Positions 8,790 through 17,884 are shown, counted from the first letter of the stretch. The stretch is 64,000 nt of DNA from Candidatus Bacteroides pullicola (GCA_019115825.1 DXCV01000029.1:20188-84187), one strand, 5' to 3'. Translations and numbers: made by a program. The notes: generated by a model not told the origin, from the letters alone.

Positions 8790-9491
8790 CTAATCTGCGG
8801 ATGTCTCCACGATGAAACTCTTCATCCCACCATACAGGGGGTTGACTTCTATACACAATCCTTTATAGGAAGGGAGTTGGTCGCGCACATTGTCCAACTT
8901 AAAGGAAGCAATGCCGGTCCCGCCTTGCAGTGGAGTGTCATTGTAGGCATTATGGCGGAAAGCCAGGTGCAGATAGCCATCGTCCGCAGCGTCCTGCCTT
9001 TCGTCAATGACCAGGTTCAACATGTGCTTCTTGTTCATGTCGTTACTATGATAGAACTTATACACGATGTTGACGTGGTTTTTCGTCAGCCAGATATTGT
9101 CCACATCAATGCGGTCGTTTCCGATGCTGTCTGCCTTGTCCGGCGGCATCCGGTAAATGTCTTTCGTCAAGATGTTTTCGATATGCTCCAATTTTGCATT
9201 GTAATCATAACCCGGCAACTCCCCCTCCAACAAGCTAAAATAGACGAAAGCACGCTGTTCATCTTTTACGGCATAATTGTGTATGGCGGTTGTGTCCGCC
9301 GGATACAGCTTGCTTCCGTCATCCAATTCCATATAATAATCCTGGCCTTCTATCACCCTGACCGTACCTATGGAGAAAAGCAAATCTTCAGTCCCATAGC
9401 TATTGTCATCCAGGCAGGATTGCAAGGCAATCACCGTTGCTACAACACACGCCATCCATCCGGCTGCTTTCATCTGTTTTTTACGCTTCAT
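8790..9491 (-). CDS. NigD-like lipoprotein
   Basis: A 233-residue exported protein with a basic N-terminus, a hydrophobic segment and a lipobox (ALQSC), so it is probably lipidated at Cys26 and membrane-anchored. The body, with its N-terminal OB-like and C-terminal beta-rich parts, resembles the NigD family common in Bacteroidales. NigD was named from a bacteriocin-linked gene set in Bacteroides, but its molecular function is not established. It is divergent from an ECF sigma factor gene and has its own terminator. Confidence 0.75.
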   Translation of the reverse strand: MKRKKQMKAAGWMACVVATVIALQSCLDDNSYGTEDLLFSIGTVRVIEGQDYYMELDDGSKLYPADTTAIHNYAVKDEQRAFVYFSLLEGELPGYDYNAKLEHIENILTKDIYRMPPDKADSIGNDRIDVDNIWLTKNHVNIVYKFYHSNDMNKKHMLNLVIDERQDAADDGYLHLAFRHNAYNDTPLQGGTGIASFKLDNVRDQLPSYKGLCIEVNPLYGGMKSFIVETSAD

Positions 9492-9542
9492 ATATATTAC
9501 GCACTGTTTTTATGAGAATATTCACATTGCTTATAAGGCATG

Positions 9543-9550
9543 CAAATTTA
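9543..9550 (-). promoter_or_regulatory. -7 box upstream of the NigD-like gene
   Basis: Minus-strand TAAATTTG matches TAnnTTTG, about 50 bases before the NigD-like ATG. The -33 box is not clear. Confidence 0.5.
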
Positions 9551-9625
9551 AGTTTTCATTTATTTTTTGAATGCAATGATTTGCCCGATACTGCATCCGC
9601 GGCTGTTAAAGAAAGCAAAACACTA

Positions 9626-9656
9626 TTTTTCGTCCCCTTCCGATGCAGTATTTTTG
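9626..9656 (+). promoter_or_regulatory. Promoter of the ECF sigma factor gene
   Basis: TATTTTTG at 9649-9656 is a perfect -7 match, with a TTTT -33-like element 19 bp upstream. Transcription would begin near 9662, which is downstream of the ORF-track start (9567) and rules that start out. Confidence 0.6.
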
Positions 9657-9695
9657 CAGTCCGTGAATTTAAAAATCGTACACGCGTCAAAAAGA

Positions 9696-10247
9696 ATGAT
9701 GGAAGAGCAAGAATTGGCCGAACACTGCAAGCAAGGGGACCGTGCTGCCTACAAAGAGCTATACGAGCGCTACGCCGGCCGCCTGCTGAACGTATGCCTT
9801 CGCTACACCGGCAACCGGGATGTAGCCGAAGACTTGCTGCATGACGGCTTCCTGAAATTGTTCGACTCGTTCGACAAGTTCACCTGGCGCGGCGAAGGTT
9901 CATTGCGTGCCTGGATGGAACGTGTGATGGTAAACGTGGTTTTACAATACCTACGACGCAACAACGTCTTGAACCAATCCACCCCGTTCGACAAGGCGCC
10001 CGAAGTCTATGAGACTCCCGACTCCTCGGACATAGAGGCCATCCCGCCTGAGGTGCTGATGGAGTTTATCCAGCAACTTCCTGCCGGCTATCGCACCGTA
10101 CTGAACCTGTATGTATTTGAAGAGAAATCCCATAAGGAAATAGCCACATTGCTGGGCATTAATGAGAAATCTTCCGCCTCGCAATTGGCACGCGCCAAAG
10201 CCTCACTGGCCATCAAAGTGCGCGAATGGATGAAAAAGAACAGTTAA
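9696..10247 (+). CDS. ECF-type RNA polymerase sigma factor
   Basis: A sigma-70 family ECF factor of about 183 residues. Region 2 (LAEHCKQGDRAAYKELYERY ... DVAEDLLHDGFLKLF) is followed by region 4 with the helix-turn-helix EKSHKEIATLLGINEKSSASQLARAK. The ORF-track start at 9567 is rejected: a -7 box lies inside that extension and MMEEQELAEHCKQGD is the normal family N-terminus, so the start is 9696 (or 9699). It is followed after 13 bases by a membrane protein whose cytoplasmic N-terminus may act as its regulator. Target promoters cannot be inferred. Confidence 0.92.
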   Translation: MMEEQELAEHCKQGDRAAYKELYERYAGRLLNVCLRYTGNRDVAEDLLHDGFLKLFDSFDKFTWRGEGSLRAWMERVMVNVVLQYLRRNNVLNQSTPFDKAPEVYETPDSSDIEAIPPEVLMEFIQQLPAGYRTVLNLYVFEEKSHKEIATLLGINEKSSASQLARAKASLAIKVREWMKKNS

Positions 10248-10260
10248 AACGGAAAAGCGT

Positions 10261-11439
10261 ATGAAAGACGAAGCATGGTTGAAAAAAATAAAGGAGCGTT
10301 TGGATGAATATTCCGAACCTGTCCCCTCTTCGGGTTGGGAGCGACTGGAGCGCGAACTTCCCCGACAAAAAACAATCCCTCTCCGCAGATGGATGGCAGC
10401 CATTGCCGCTTTGCTGGTAGGCGCCCTTTCCTTCATCGGAATACGGCTGGCAGACGACCATAGCTCCAACATCCCTGTGCAGCTATCCCTGCAAGCACAA
10501 GCCCCTGCACCGGCAACAACCGCCGATGCACTCCCGCTATACACCTATCCGCACCGGCAATTGCCGCCTGTCGCACAGGTGAGTCCCGTCCAAATCCATA
10601 CGGAGGAGCATCTTGAAACCGCTCAAGAAACTATTATACCCCAAGACACCACCCCATCCCGTCCTCAGAAGAAAGTAAAAAAGGAAACAGAACTGCCCCG
10701 CACCAACCGGGAGTTATTAGCCATGAACAAACAGCCGCGTTCGCATGCCAAAGGATGGTCTATAGGCGTCTTGGTAGGAAACCTTGGCGGAAGCATTGGC
10801 AATCTTTCGCAAAAAGGCGGCCTTTCCCAAGCACAACAAAGCGCTCCGGGCACAGGCTACTCCGACCTGGACTTGACCGCAACCACCAGCGACGTCCTTG
10901 CCATCCCCAAAGAACAAGAAATTATTTTCCAGAATGGATTACCTTTCTTGCAAAACCGCACCCCAAGGATTGTATCCATTGATCACAAACAGCCCATAAG
11001 CGCCGGTTTCTCCATCCGCAAAAATTTGCCCAAAGGCTTCTCCGTGGAAACGGGCTTGGTATATACCTTCCTGGCTTCGGACATCCTCTATGAAGGAGCC
11101 GTGCAAGAAACCAGACAAAAGCTGCATTACATGGGCATTCCGCTTCGTGCAAACTGGAATTTCATCGACAAGGACAAGTTCACCTTCTACGTCTCAGCAG
11201 GAGGCACCGTTGAAAAATGCATCTATGGCAAGATGGGCTCAGAAGATCTGTCCGTCGACCCCGTGCAGCTATCAGTTTTAGCAGGCATTGGCGCACAATA
11301 TAATATAGGAAAGCATTTCGGCATCTATCTGGAGCCAGGCATCTCCTACTTCTTCGATGACGGCTCGGACATACGGACAATCCGGACAGATAATCCCTGC
11401 AACTTCACGCTGCAGGCAGGACTCCGGCTGAGCTACTGA
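10261..11439 (+). CDS. Membrane-anchored outer-membrane beta-barrel-like protein, putative sigma regulator
   Basis: A 392-residue protein with three visible parts. First is a charged 42-residue N-terminus (KKIKERLDEYSEPVPSSGWE) that looks cytoplasmic. Second is one membrane helix (MAAIAALLVGALSFIGIRL). Third is a Pro/Thr-rich linker followed by a C-terminal region of amphipathic strands ending in an aromatic residue (LRLSY), as in Bacteroidetes porin-family barrels. It lies 13 bases after the ECF sigma gene, the place an anti-sigma factor normally occupies. Sigma control by its N-terminus is inference from position and topology; no canonical zinc anti-sigma motif is present. Confidence 0.65.
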   Translation: MKDEAWLKKIKERLDEYSEPVPSSGWERLERELPRQKTIPLRRWMAAIAALLVGALSFIGIRLADDHSSNIPVQLSLQAQAPAPATTADALPLYTYPHRQLPPVAQVSPVQIHTEEHLETAQETIIPQDTTPSRPQKKVKKETELPRTNRELLAMNKQPRSHAKGWSIGVLVGNLGGSIGNLSQKGGLSQAQQSAPGTGYSDLDLTATTSDVLAIPKEQEIIFQNGLPFLQNRTPRIVSIDHKQPISAGFSIRKNLPKGFSVETGLVYTFLASDILYEGAVQETRQKLHYMGIPLRANWNFIDKDKFTFYVSAGGTVEKCIYGKMGSEDLSVDPVQLSVLAGIGAQYNIGKHFGIYLEPGISYFFDDGSDIRTIRTDNPCNFTLQAGLRLSY

Positions 11440-11445
11440 ACACGA

Positions 11446-12015
11446 TCAGGGCCTTACCTTGTCCGGATGCTTGGCGATGAAGTCTTTCCAGCCTTTGTAT
11501 CCCTTCTCTACGGCAGGGCGACCCATTTGCAGGAAATGGCAATAGGCGGCCGCCAGACCGTCCGTGGCATCCATGAAAGTAGGCATATCGTCCTTGCTGA
11601 AATGGAGCATACGTTGCAACATATCGGCCACTTGTTCTTTGGATGCCTGCCCATTGCCGGTAATGGCCATTTTTATCTTCAAGGGAGCGTACTCCGTGAT
11701 AGGAATGTCACGACTCAAGGCAACCGCCATAGCCACGCCTTGCGCACGTCCCAACTTCAACATGGATTGCACGTTCTTCCCATAAAAAGGGGCTTCGATG
11801 GCCATTTCATCCGGCAAGTAGCTTTCAATGATGCTCAACACCCGTTCGTGAATATGGCGCAACTTCAGGTAATGATTGGCATACTTCCGCAAATCAATAA
11901 TCCCCATGGCAACCATTTCCGGCTTCGTGCCGGCCACGCGCAGCACGCCATATCCCATGATAGTGGTGCCCGGGTCAATCCCCAGGATTATTTTCTCCCC
12001 AACCGGCTGTATCAC
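11446..12015 (-). CDS. ruvC: Crossover junction endodeoxyribonuclease RuvC
   Basis: The Holliday-junction resolvase that works with RuvAB in recombination repair. The first catalytic Asp is in ILGIDPGTT, Glu in MAIEAPFYG, and the C-terminal acidic pair in [13 protein letters not shown]. The ORF-track start (12111) adds 32 residues that read through the upstream gene. A GTG at 12015 overlaps the DUF4286 stop as GTGA and gives 189 residues, the usual RuvC length in Bacteroides, so it is preferred. It is convergent with the barrel gene, 6 bases apart. Confidence 0.9.
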   Translation of the reverse strand: MIQPVGEKIILGIDPGTTIMGYGVLRVAGTKPEMVAMGIIDLRKYANHYLKLRHIHERVLSIIESYLPDEMAIEAPFYGKNVQSMLKLGRAQGVAMAVALSRDIPITEYAPLKIKMAITGNGQASKEQVADMLQRMLHFSKDDMPTFMDATDGLAAAYCHFLQMGRPAVEKGYKGWKDFIAKHPDKVRP

Positions 12016-12317
12016 ACCAACACCTCCATCAATGTGGGAAATCCCACCACCTTGTCCTTGAATATCCGGTTCATTTCCCCGGCCAGTTTCACCCCCTGTT
12101 CCTGATGCCAATGGTGCAACTGGGTCGAATCTTCCACCTCAAACTGCACCGAGAAGCAACTGCCGGCATCTTCCCGATGACTCAATATGCGCGCAATGCG
12201 GGGTGCATGGAGCCTACCGTCCTTCTCTACTTCGGGCAAATAATACTCTTGCATCCAGATCAGGAAATACTTCTCCTGGCTTTCCTCCACGTGATAAGTC
12301 GTATTAAATATCAGCAT
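12012..12317 (-). CDS. DUF4286 family protein
   Basis: A 101-residue conserved Bacteroidetes protein ([12 protein letters not shown] ... [10 protein letters not shown]) with the ferredoxin-like, antibody-monooxygenase-like look of DUF4286. Its function is unknown. Its stop overlaps the ruvC GTG start by four bases, so the two are translated as a coupled pair. The same pairing is, as far as I know, common in Bacteroidales. Confidence 0.8.
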   Translation of the reverse strand: MLIFNTTYHVEESQEKYFLIWMQEYYLPEVEKDGRLHAPRIARILSHREDAGSCFSVQFEVEDSTQLHHWHQEQGVKLAGEMNRIFKDKVVGFPTLMEVLV

Positions 12318-12338
12318 AAACTATTCCTATTTTGAGTG

Positions 12339-12346
12339 CAAACATA
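12339..12346 (-). promoter_or_regulatory. -7 box of the DUF4286-ruvC pair
   Basis: Minus-strand TATGTTTG fits TAnnTTTG, 21 bases before the DUF4286 ATG. No clear -33 box is seen. Confidence 0.5.
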
Positions 12347-12405
12347 GCAAATATTCCGATAAGAACCTTTTTTCAACCCAAAAATTAAAAAAATCCCTTG
12401 AAAAT

Positions 12406-12436
12406 TTTGCCCGTTCAAAAAAACGCCTTATCTTTG
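12406..12436 (+). promoter_or_regulatory. Consensus promoter of tRNA-Ala
   Basis: TTTG (12406-12409), exactly 19 bp, then TATCTTTG (12429-12436): a perfect Bacteroidetes -33/-7 promoter. It ends 18 bases before the mature tRNA start. Confidence 0.85.
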
Positions 12437-12454
12437 CACCGTCAAAAAAAGAAC

Positions 12455-12528
12455 GGGGTATTAGCTCATCTGGCTAGAGCGCGACACTGGCAGTGTCGAG
12501 GTGAGCGGTTCGAGTCCGCTATGCTCCA
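12455..12528 (+). tRNA. tRNA-Ala (anticodon GGC)
   Basis: A complete 74-base cloverleaf. The acceptor stem GGGGTAT pairs with ATGCTCC, the D stem is GCTC/GAGC, the anticodon stem CGACA/TGTCG encloses the loop CTGGCAG (anticodon GGC, reading GCC/GCU), and the T stem AGCGG/CCGCT holds loop TTCGAGT. The G3-U70 wobble pair that identifies alanine tRNAs is present. The discriminator is A and the CCA end is not encoded. It is a single-gene unit with its own promoter and terminator. Confidence 0.96.
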
Positions 12529-12534
12529 CATATT

Positions 12535-12572
12535 AACCGCTGACTATTATTTAGTTAGCGGTTTTCTTTTTT
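12535..12572 (+). terminator. Terminator after tRNA-Ala
   Basis: AACCGCT pairs with AGCGGTT across a 15-base loop and is followed by TTTTCTTTTTT. Confidence 0.85.
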
Positions 12573-12635
12573 AGGACAACACGGACGGGGGCGCCGACAA
12601 CACTGTTAAAACCACAATAAAAATAACAGAGATTT

Positions 12636-12666
12636 TTTAATCGGAATCATAAAATCATTATCTTTG
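12636..12666 (+). promoter_or_regulatory. Promoter of the AAA ATPase/DUF234 gene
   Basis: TATCTTTG at 12659-12666 is a perfect -7 box with TTTA 19 bp upstream. Its last base is the first base of a large dyad that would cover the transcription start. Confidence 0.65.
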
Positions 12667-12694
12667 TAACCACCGTAACAGTTACGACAGTTAC
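12666..12694. promoter_or_regulatory. 29-bp operator-like dyad at the ATPase promoter
   Basis: Four GTAAC/GTTAC half-sites sit in mirrored order: GTAAC, 4 bases, GTAAC, A, GTTAC, 4 bases, GTTAC. The centre CGTAACAGTTACG is a perfect palindrome. The dyad begins at the last base of the -7 box and covers the expected transcription start, the classic place for a repressor site. Which protein binds it is unknown. The layout suggests two dimers or a tetramer. Confidence 0.65.
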
Positions 12695-12709
12695 TAAAAT
12701 ACTTGTGAT

Positions 12710-14032
12710 ATGAAATTCTATGACAGAGAAAACGAACTGGCAGAATTGAAACGCATTCAGAACCTTTCGTTCACTGATCATTCCCGGCTCACAGTAGTAA
12801 CGGGGAGAAGACGTATTGGCAAAACCAGCTTGGTGATGCGGGCGGTGAAGGATAGCCCCACCGTTTATCTATTCGTCAGCAGAAAGAGCGAGGCTTCCTT
12901 GTGTGCTGAGTATGTTCCGCTCATCGCTCAATCTCTGGATGTATATGTTCCCGAAGACATCAAGTCATTCCGATCACTTTTCCAATACCTGCTTGAGCAA
13001 GCCAAGGTTAAGACTTTCAACTTGGTCATTGACGAGTTCCAAGAGTTTTACAACATCAATCCCTCCGTCTATAGCGACATGCAAAACTTGTGGGATCGTT
13101 ATCGGATGGAAACACACCTGAATCTGATTGTTTCCGGTTCTGTTTATTCCCTGATGCAAAGGATTTTCCGCAGTTCGAAGGAGCCTCTTTTCGGAAGAGC
13201 TGACAACATCATCAAGTTATCGGCTTTCTGCATTGCCACCTTGAAAGAAATCATGCACGATTACAACCCCGACTATACTCCCGATGATCTCTTGGCTCTC
13301 TATTCGTTTACAGGTGGGGTGCCTAAATACGTGGAATTGTTCTGCGATAACCGGATTCTTGATGTGGAAGGAATGATCTCGTTTATGATCCGCGACAATT
13401 CCCCTTTTCTCGATGAAGGCAAATACTTGCTCATAGAAGAATTCGGCAAGAACTACGCCACTTATTTCTCCATCCTCAGTGCCATTTCGGGAGGTATCAA
13501 TACACAATCTTCCATTGAATCGGCTTTAGGAGAAAAGAGTATCGGAGGTCAGCTGAAACGGCTTATGGAAGATTATAATGTAATAACCCGCCGACGTCCC
13601 ATCTTGGCCAAGGAAGGGTCACAAACCATCCGATACGAAATAACGGATAATTTCCTCCGTTTTTGGTTCAACTATTTCGACCGCCACCGTTCCTTGATGG
13701 AAATTAAGAATTATCCCGGATTGCAGCAGATCGTCAAGAGTGATTATCCTACTTATTCAGGGCATTTGCTAGAATTGTATTTTAAACAACAGATGGCGGA
13801 AACATTCCAATATCGTGATATCGGTTCTTGGTGGGAACTGAAGAATGGACAGAATGAAATCGATATTGTAGCCCTGAAACTGGAGAAAAACAAAGCTGTG
13901 GCCATCGAAGTGAAACGACAAAAGAAGAACTTCAAGCCTGAACTATTCCGGCAGAAGGTAGAGCATCTGAAAAAGAAAGTTCTGCCCCAACATGAGATAG
14001 AGATGAAATGCCTCTCACTGGAAGATATGTAA
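12710..14032 (+). CDS. AAA ATPase with C-terminal DUF234 / nuclease-like domain
   Basis: A 440-residue protein of the archaeal-type ATPase_2 plus DUF234 family. Walker A is GRRRIGKTS (about residues 32-40) and Walker B is LVIDEFQEF. A helical middle section includes a winged-helix-like region. The C-terminus holds NEIDIVAL followed by AIEVKR, a D...ExK pattern seen in PD-(D/E)XK folds. Many Bacteroidales carry scattered copies and their role is not established; they are often found in mobile or defence regions. Here it sits between a tRNA gene and a type I restriction locus, under its own operator-like promoter. Confidence 0.8.
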   Translation: MKFYDRENELAELKRIQNLSFTDHSRLTVVTGRRRIGKTSLVMRAVKDSPTVYLFVSRKSEASLCAEYVPLIAQSLDVYVPEDIKSFRSLFQYLLEQAKVKTFNLVIDEFQEFYNINPSVYSDMQNLWDRYRMETHLNLIVSGSVYSLMQRIFRSSKEPLFGRADNIIKLSAFCIATLKEIMHDYNPDYTPDDLLALYSFTGGVPKYVELFCDNRILDVEGMISFMIRDNSPFLDEGKYLLIEEFGKNYATYFSILSAISGGINTQSSIESALGEKSIGGQLKRLMEDYNVITRRRPILAKEGSQTIRYEITDNFLRFWFNYFDRHRSLMEIKNYPGLQQIVKSDYPTYSGHLLELYFKQQMAETFQYRDIGSWWELKNGQNEIDIVALKLEKNKAVAIEVKRQKKNFKPELFRQKVEHLKKKVLPQHEIEMKCLSLEDM

Positions 14033-14072
14033 GAAAAAGAGGACCGCTACACCCGTCATAGGCATAGCGGTC
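14030..14072 (-). terminator. Terminator between the ATPase gene and hsdR
   Basis: GACCGCTA pairs perfectly with TAGCGGTC. On the minus strand the hairpin is followed by CTCTTTTTC, so it best terminates the hsd transcript. It may also serve the convergent ATPase gene. Confidence 0.75.
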
Positions 14073-14146
14073 TTGAAGTTATGACAATAAAACGAGCATC
14101 CGGTGAAGCTCTATCCCTCACTCCTCCGATAACGGCTCTTCTTTTT

Positions 14147-17100
14147 TCATTCGCCAATACCCCGTTCAGCCGCTGCCTTGGGATAGGTTTCATTCAAAGA
14201 AGTATCCTCATCCGCTACCGCATCGGGAACTTCCAGGTCACGTCTCTTGATGCCAAACGCCACCACATAGAGATACATGCTCGTAAGGACGTTGATGGCC
14301 GCGTCACATTCCTGCTCGGTAGCTATGGGAGCCTTGTGGGCATTGTCATTCCGCCACTCCCTTACCAGTCCAAGATAGTCGCTGAACTTCCTGTCCGACT
14401 CGCTTTCCGAATACTTCAAGCGTTTCAGGCAAGGCGTTTGGAAAATGCAGTCGGCCAACATCGCTTTCTGACCTTCTTGGCCGGGCTTTGTGCTGACCAT
14501 CTCGGCATGATTCTTTAAGTAATAGACCTTCTTCAAGAATACCTCAAAGCGGCTGACCAGTGTGTTGAAATGCTGCTTCTTGTCCACCAGAGGCACTGCC
14601 GCCGGACTGCAATACAGCCGGTTGAACGCGTTTTGTATCACGTCGTTGGCCCCATCCATATCATCCGTGGTCCGGGCGGCAATAAGATCTACCAGGTCAT
14701 CCGCGATTTGTTCCTTGCCTTTGGGCATCATCTTGTAAACGGCAAACTCACGCTCTATGGTCGGCAGAATCTTCTCCTTGAAACGCTTGGGGTTGAAGAT
14801 GAGCGCATCGCCCTCTGCCCGGTAGTTCTGATACATCAAATCCGCCATTTGCGTCATGATGCTATTGTACAGTTCCTTGTTTTGGAACAGACGGTCAAAC
14901 GCATCGACACTTTCGTCGTAACACTTCTGGGCTGCCTTCTCGAAGATTTCGGGGAAGATGCTTTCGGCAAATTGCTTCGGGTCATTGTTCTGGGCCTGTT
15001 TCGTCAACTTCTTTTTCGTGGCGGTGGTGGTCAGCTTGTCGTAGATGGCTTCCACGATCACCCGGTCGGCTGGCGAGAAGTTGCCTTTGAACATCATATT
15101 CACCTTGTCTATGATGTTGGACAGCAAATCCCGGTTCTCGTCGGGCTTTCCGCCGCCTTTCACGTTCTCGCCTTTGATGCCGCCCTTGCCCTTTTCCAGA
15201 ACAATCTGCTGGGTCTTGCCCTCCTCGATGCGGGAGTTGATGAGCTGGATTTGCTTGGCCAAGTCCACCTTTTCATGAGGAGTCTTCGGCAACAGGCAAT
15301 ACAACAAGTCACAGAAGATATAGGTTTGGTATAAGCCTCGGTCATAGGTCCGTTCCACCTGTGCCATATAAGCATAGAAGCGGACAAAGTTCTTGATGAG
15401 CGAACGCACCTTGAAGCGTGTCTCCTCGTCCAGCTGCTCGAATCTCGACACGACAGGCTTGAACGCATTGCTCAGCTTGGCCAGCCTACTCTTGTCTTTC
15501 TTGGTCTCAGACGCCAGTTTATAGATAGCCTCCTCTTCCGCCGGGCTCCAGAGGTGATACTGCGCCATGTCATTGCGGAAATTGTAGACCCCGTTCACGT
15601 CCACCGGCCGGATAAGCTCCGTGGCCGTGTAGAAAGGCTCGAAGGCTTTCTGGATGGATACCGGGTCGTTCACGAAGTCCAACACATAGGTATCTTCCTT
15701 ATCTTTATGTGCACGGTTCAGCCGGCTCAAGGTCTGCACGGCCTTGACATTCTTCAGCTTCTTGTCCACAAACATGGTGTGCAGCAACGGCTCGTCGAAG
15801 CCGGTCTGATACTTGTCCGCCACCACCAGCATGTTGTACATGTCACTGGCGAAGTAGAGGGGCAAACGCTCCTCGCTGATGTGCAGGTCTTCGTCGCTAT
15901 TCAACTTCGTCTCGGTATACTCGGTGTCGCCATACTTGACCTTGCCGGAGAACGCCACCATCGGATGGACATCTGTATACCCCTTCTCCTCGCAATACTT
16001 CTTGATTTGCAGGAAATAGCGCAGGGCATGGGCACGGCTCGAGGTGACCACCATGGCTTTGGCCTGCCCTTGCATGGCATGCAGGGTGATGGCGCGGAAC
16101 TTCTCCACGATGATTTCCGTCTTCTGGTTGATGACATGCTGGTGGTTGTCGTGATAGGCTTTCACGGCCCGCGTGGCTGGCGTCTCCTCGTAGGTCGGGT
16201 CTTGCTCGATTCGCTTCTCTATCTCGTAGGTCACGCTATACGGGGTATATTGCAACAATACGTCCTTGATAAACCCCTCTTCAATGGCCTGGAGCATGGA
16301 ATAGACATGGAAGGGGCGGTATTTGTCCTCTTCCGGCGTCCTCCCCTTCTCCACCAGCACGCCGAACGTCTGGAGCGTCTTCGGCTTGGGGGTCGCCGTG
16401 AAGGCATAGAACGAGAGGTTGCTGTGCCTCCCCTGGGCCAGCAAGTCTTCCATCATGGCGTCGCGCTCCGCCTCCAGTTGTTCCTCCGTCTTCTCTTCCA
16501 GTTCGGCCATTTCGTGCAAGGCTTCGTCGGTGTCGGCCAAGGCGGTCTTCACCTTTTCCGCGCTCTTGCCGCTCTGGCTGCTGTGTGCCTCGTCCACGAT
16601 GATGGCATAGCGCTTGCCGCTCCGGGAAGTCACCTCCTGATAGATGACCGGGAAGCGGTGCAGCGTGCAGATGACAATCCGGGCCGCCCCCTCGTTGATG
16701 ACATCGCGCAACTTCGTGGACGGGTCTTTGTCCGTGATGGTCTCTATCTGCCCTTCGATGTGGTCGAGCCCCAGGATGGTCGTCTGCAACTGGGCATTCA
16801 GCACCCGGCGGTCGGTGATGACAAACACGGCGTCGAAGATGCTCTTCTGCCTCGCGTCATGCAGCGAAGCCAGCCGATAGGTGAGCCAGGCAATGGAGTT
16901 GGACTTGCCCGAGCCGGCGGAGTGCTGGATCAGGTAGTTCTGCCCGCTGCCTTTCGCTTCGGTGTCGGCCAAGAGCTTCTCCACGACGTCCAACTGATGA
17001 TAGCGGGGGAAGATGATCTTCACGGAGGTTTCCTTCCGCTCCCTGATTTTGCCATGCTTGTCACGCACCAGCTTGATTCTCTCCTCTTCCTGGCGGGAGA

Positions 17101-17884
17101 TGTAACGCTGCAAGATGCTCAGCAGCATGTCGCGCTGAAGCACGCGCCGCCACAGGTAGGAAGTGGCGTAGTCGTCCGGGTCTTCACATTCCGGATTGCC
17201 GGCGCCGCCCACACGGCCCGCACCGCCGCTGCCCTGGTTGAAGGGCATGAAGTAGGTCTTGTCCTTTTTCAGCTCCGTGGCCATGATGGCTTCGTAGAGG
17301 TCCACGCCAAAGTAGGCCAGGATACGGGTGTTGAAGTGGAAAAGCAGTTCCGCGGGGTCACGGTCGTTCTTCCATTGCTCGCGCGAGTTCTCGACATTCT
17401 GCCCGGTAAGCTGGTTCTTCAGCTCCAGGGCCACCACAGGGATGCCGTTCAGGGACAGCACCATGTCTATGGTGTTCCTGTTCTGGGTGGAATAAGCAAA
17501 CTGTCGGGTCACCTGGAGGATGTTCTGCCCGTATTTCAGCATCAGTTCTTCGTTCAGCTCCGAGGCCGGACGGAAATAGCACATCTTCAGCCGGATGCCC
17601 AAGTCGTCGATGCCGTTGCGCAGCACGTAAATCAGCCCGTAGCGCGCGACGTTCTCCTGAAAGACCTGATACAGGCGGCTTTCTGCCTTGTCGCCATACT
17701 TGCGCACATAGCGGTCCCATTGCTTGGGCTGGGTGGTGGCCAGAAACGCCATGAGGGTGGCCAGGTCGATGGCACGCTCCTTGTCGTAGGTCTTCTGATT
17801 ACCCTTCGTATAACCACCGTTCTCTAAAAGCCATCGTTCGATGTCGGCTTCAAAGTTTCTTTCCTGCAAGTCTTGCTCGTTCAT
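14147..17884 (-). CDS. hsdR: Type I restriction enzyme R subunit
   Basis: A 1245-residue ATP-dependent translocase/nuclease that cuts DNA in complex with HsdM and HsdS when the recognition site is unmodified. The N-terminal nuclease domain shows an Asp and the ExK core in DMVLSLNGIPVVALELKNQ. The SF2 motor follows, with Walker A HSAGSGKSNS, DEAH box VDEAHSSQ, motif III FTATP and motif VI QTLSRLNRAH. The long C-terminal helical region is intact. No frameshift is seen. It is separated from hsdS by the 22-bp hairpin array, unlike the tight hsdM-hsdS junction. Confidence 0.95.
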   Translation of the reverse strand: MNEQDLQERNFEADIERWLLENGGYTKGNQKTYDKERAIDLATLMAFLATTQPKQWDRYVRKYGDKAESRLYQVFQENVARYGLIYVLRNGIDDLGIRLKMCYFRPASELNEELMLKYGQNILQVTRQFAYSTQNRNTIDMVLSLNGIPVVALELKNQLTGQNVENSREQWKNDRDPAELLFHFNTRILAYFGVDLYEAIMATELKKDKTYFMPFNQGSGGAGRVGGAGNPECEDPDDYATSYLWRRVLQRDMLLSILQRYISRQEEERIKLVRDKHGKIRERKETSVKIIFPRYHQLDVVEKLLADTEAKGSGQNYLIQHSAGSGKSNSIAWLTYRLASLHDARQKSIFDAVFVITDRRVLNAQLQTTILGLDHIEGQIETITDKDPSTKLRDVINEGAARIVICTLHRFPVIYQEVTSRSGKRYAIIVDEAHSSQSGKSAEKVKTALADTDEALHEMAELEEKTEEQLEAERDAMMEDLLAQGRHSNLSFYAFTATPKPKTLQTFGVLVEKGRTPEEDKYRPFHVYSMLQAIEEGFIKDVLLQYTPYSVTYEIEKRIEQDPTYEETPATRAVKAYHDNHQHVINQKTEIIVEKFRAITLHAMQGQAKAMVVTSSRAHALRYFLQIKKYCEEKGYTDVHPMVAFSGKVKYGDTEYTETKLNSDEDLHISEERLPLYFASDMYNMLVVADKYQTGFDEPLLHTMFVDKKLKNVKAVQTLSRLNRAHKDKEDTYVLDFVNDPVSIQKAFEPFYTATELIRPVDVNGVYNFRNDMAQYHLWSPAEEEAIYKLASETKKDKSRLAKLSNAFKPVVSRFEQLDEETRFKVRSLIKNFVRFYAYMAQVERTYDRGLYQTYIFCDLLYCLLPKTPHEKVDLAKQIQLINSRIEEGKTQQIVLEKGKGGIKGENVKGGGKPDENRDLLSNIIDKVNMMFKGNFSPADRVIVEAIYDKLTTTATKKKLTKQAQNNDPKQFAESIFPEIFEKAAQKCYDESVDAFDRLFQNKELYNSIMTQMADLMYQNYRAEGDALIFNPKRFKEKILPTIEREFAVYKMMPKGKEQIADDLVDLIAARTTDDMDGANDVIQNAFNRLYCSPAAVPLVDKKQHFNTLVSRFEVFLKKVYYLKNHAEMVSTKPGQEGQKAMLADCIFQTPCLKRLKYSESESDRKFSDYLGLVREWRNDNAHKAPIATEQECDAAINVLTSMYLYVVAFGIKRRDLEVPDAVADEDTSLNETYPKAAAERGIGE

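Noticed and set aside
12012-12111. ORF-track N-terminal extension of ruvC
   Set aside because: These 32 residues read through the DUF4286 gene out of frame; the GTG at 12015 gives the family length and a coupled start.
15554-17827. 757-residue plus-strand ORF
   Set aside because: Antisense shadow of hsdR with no recognisable motif; hsdR motifs are intact on the other strand.
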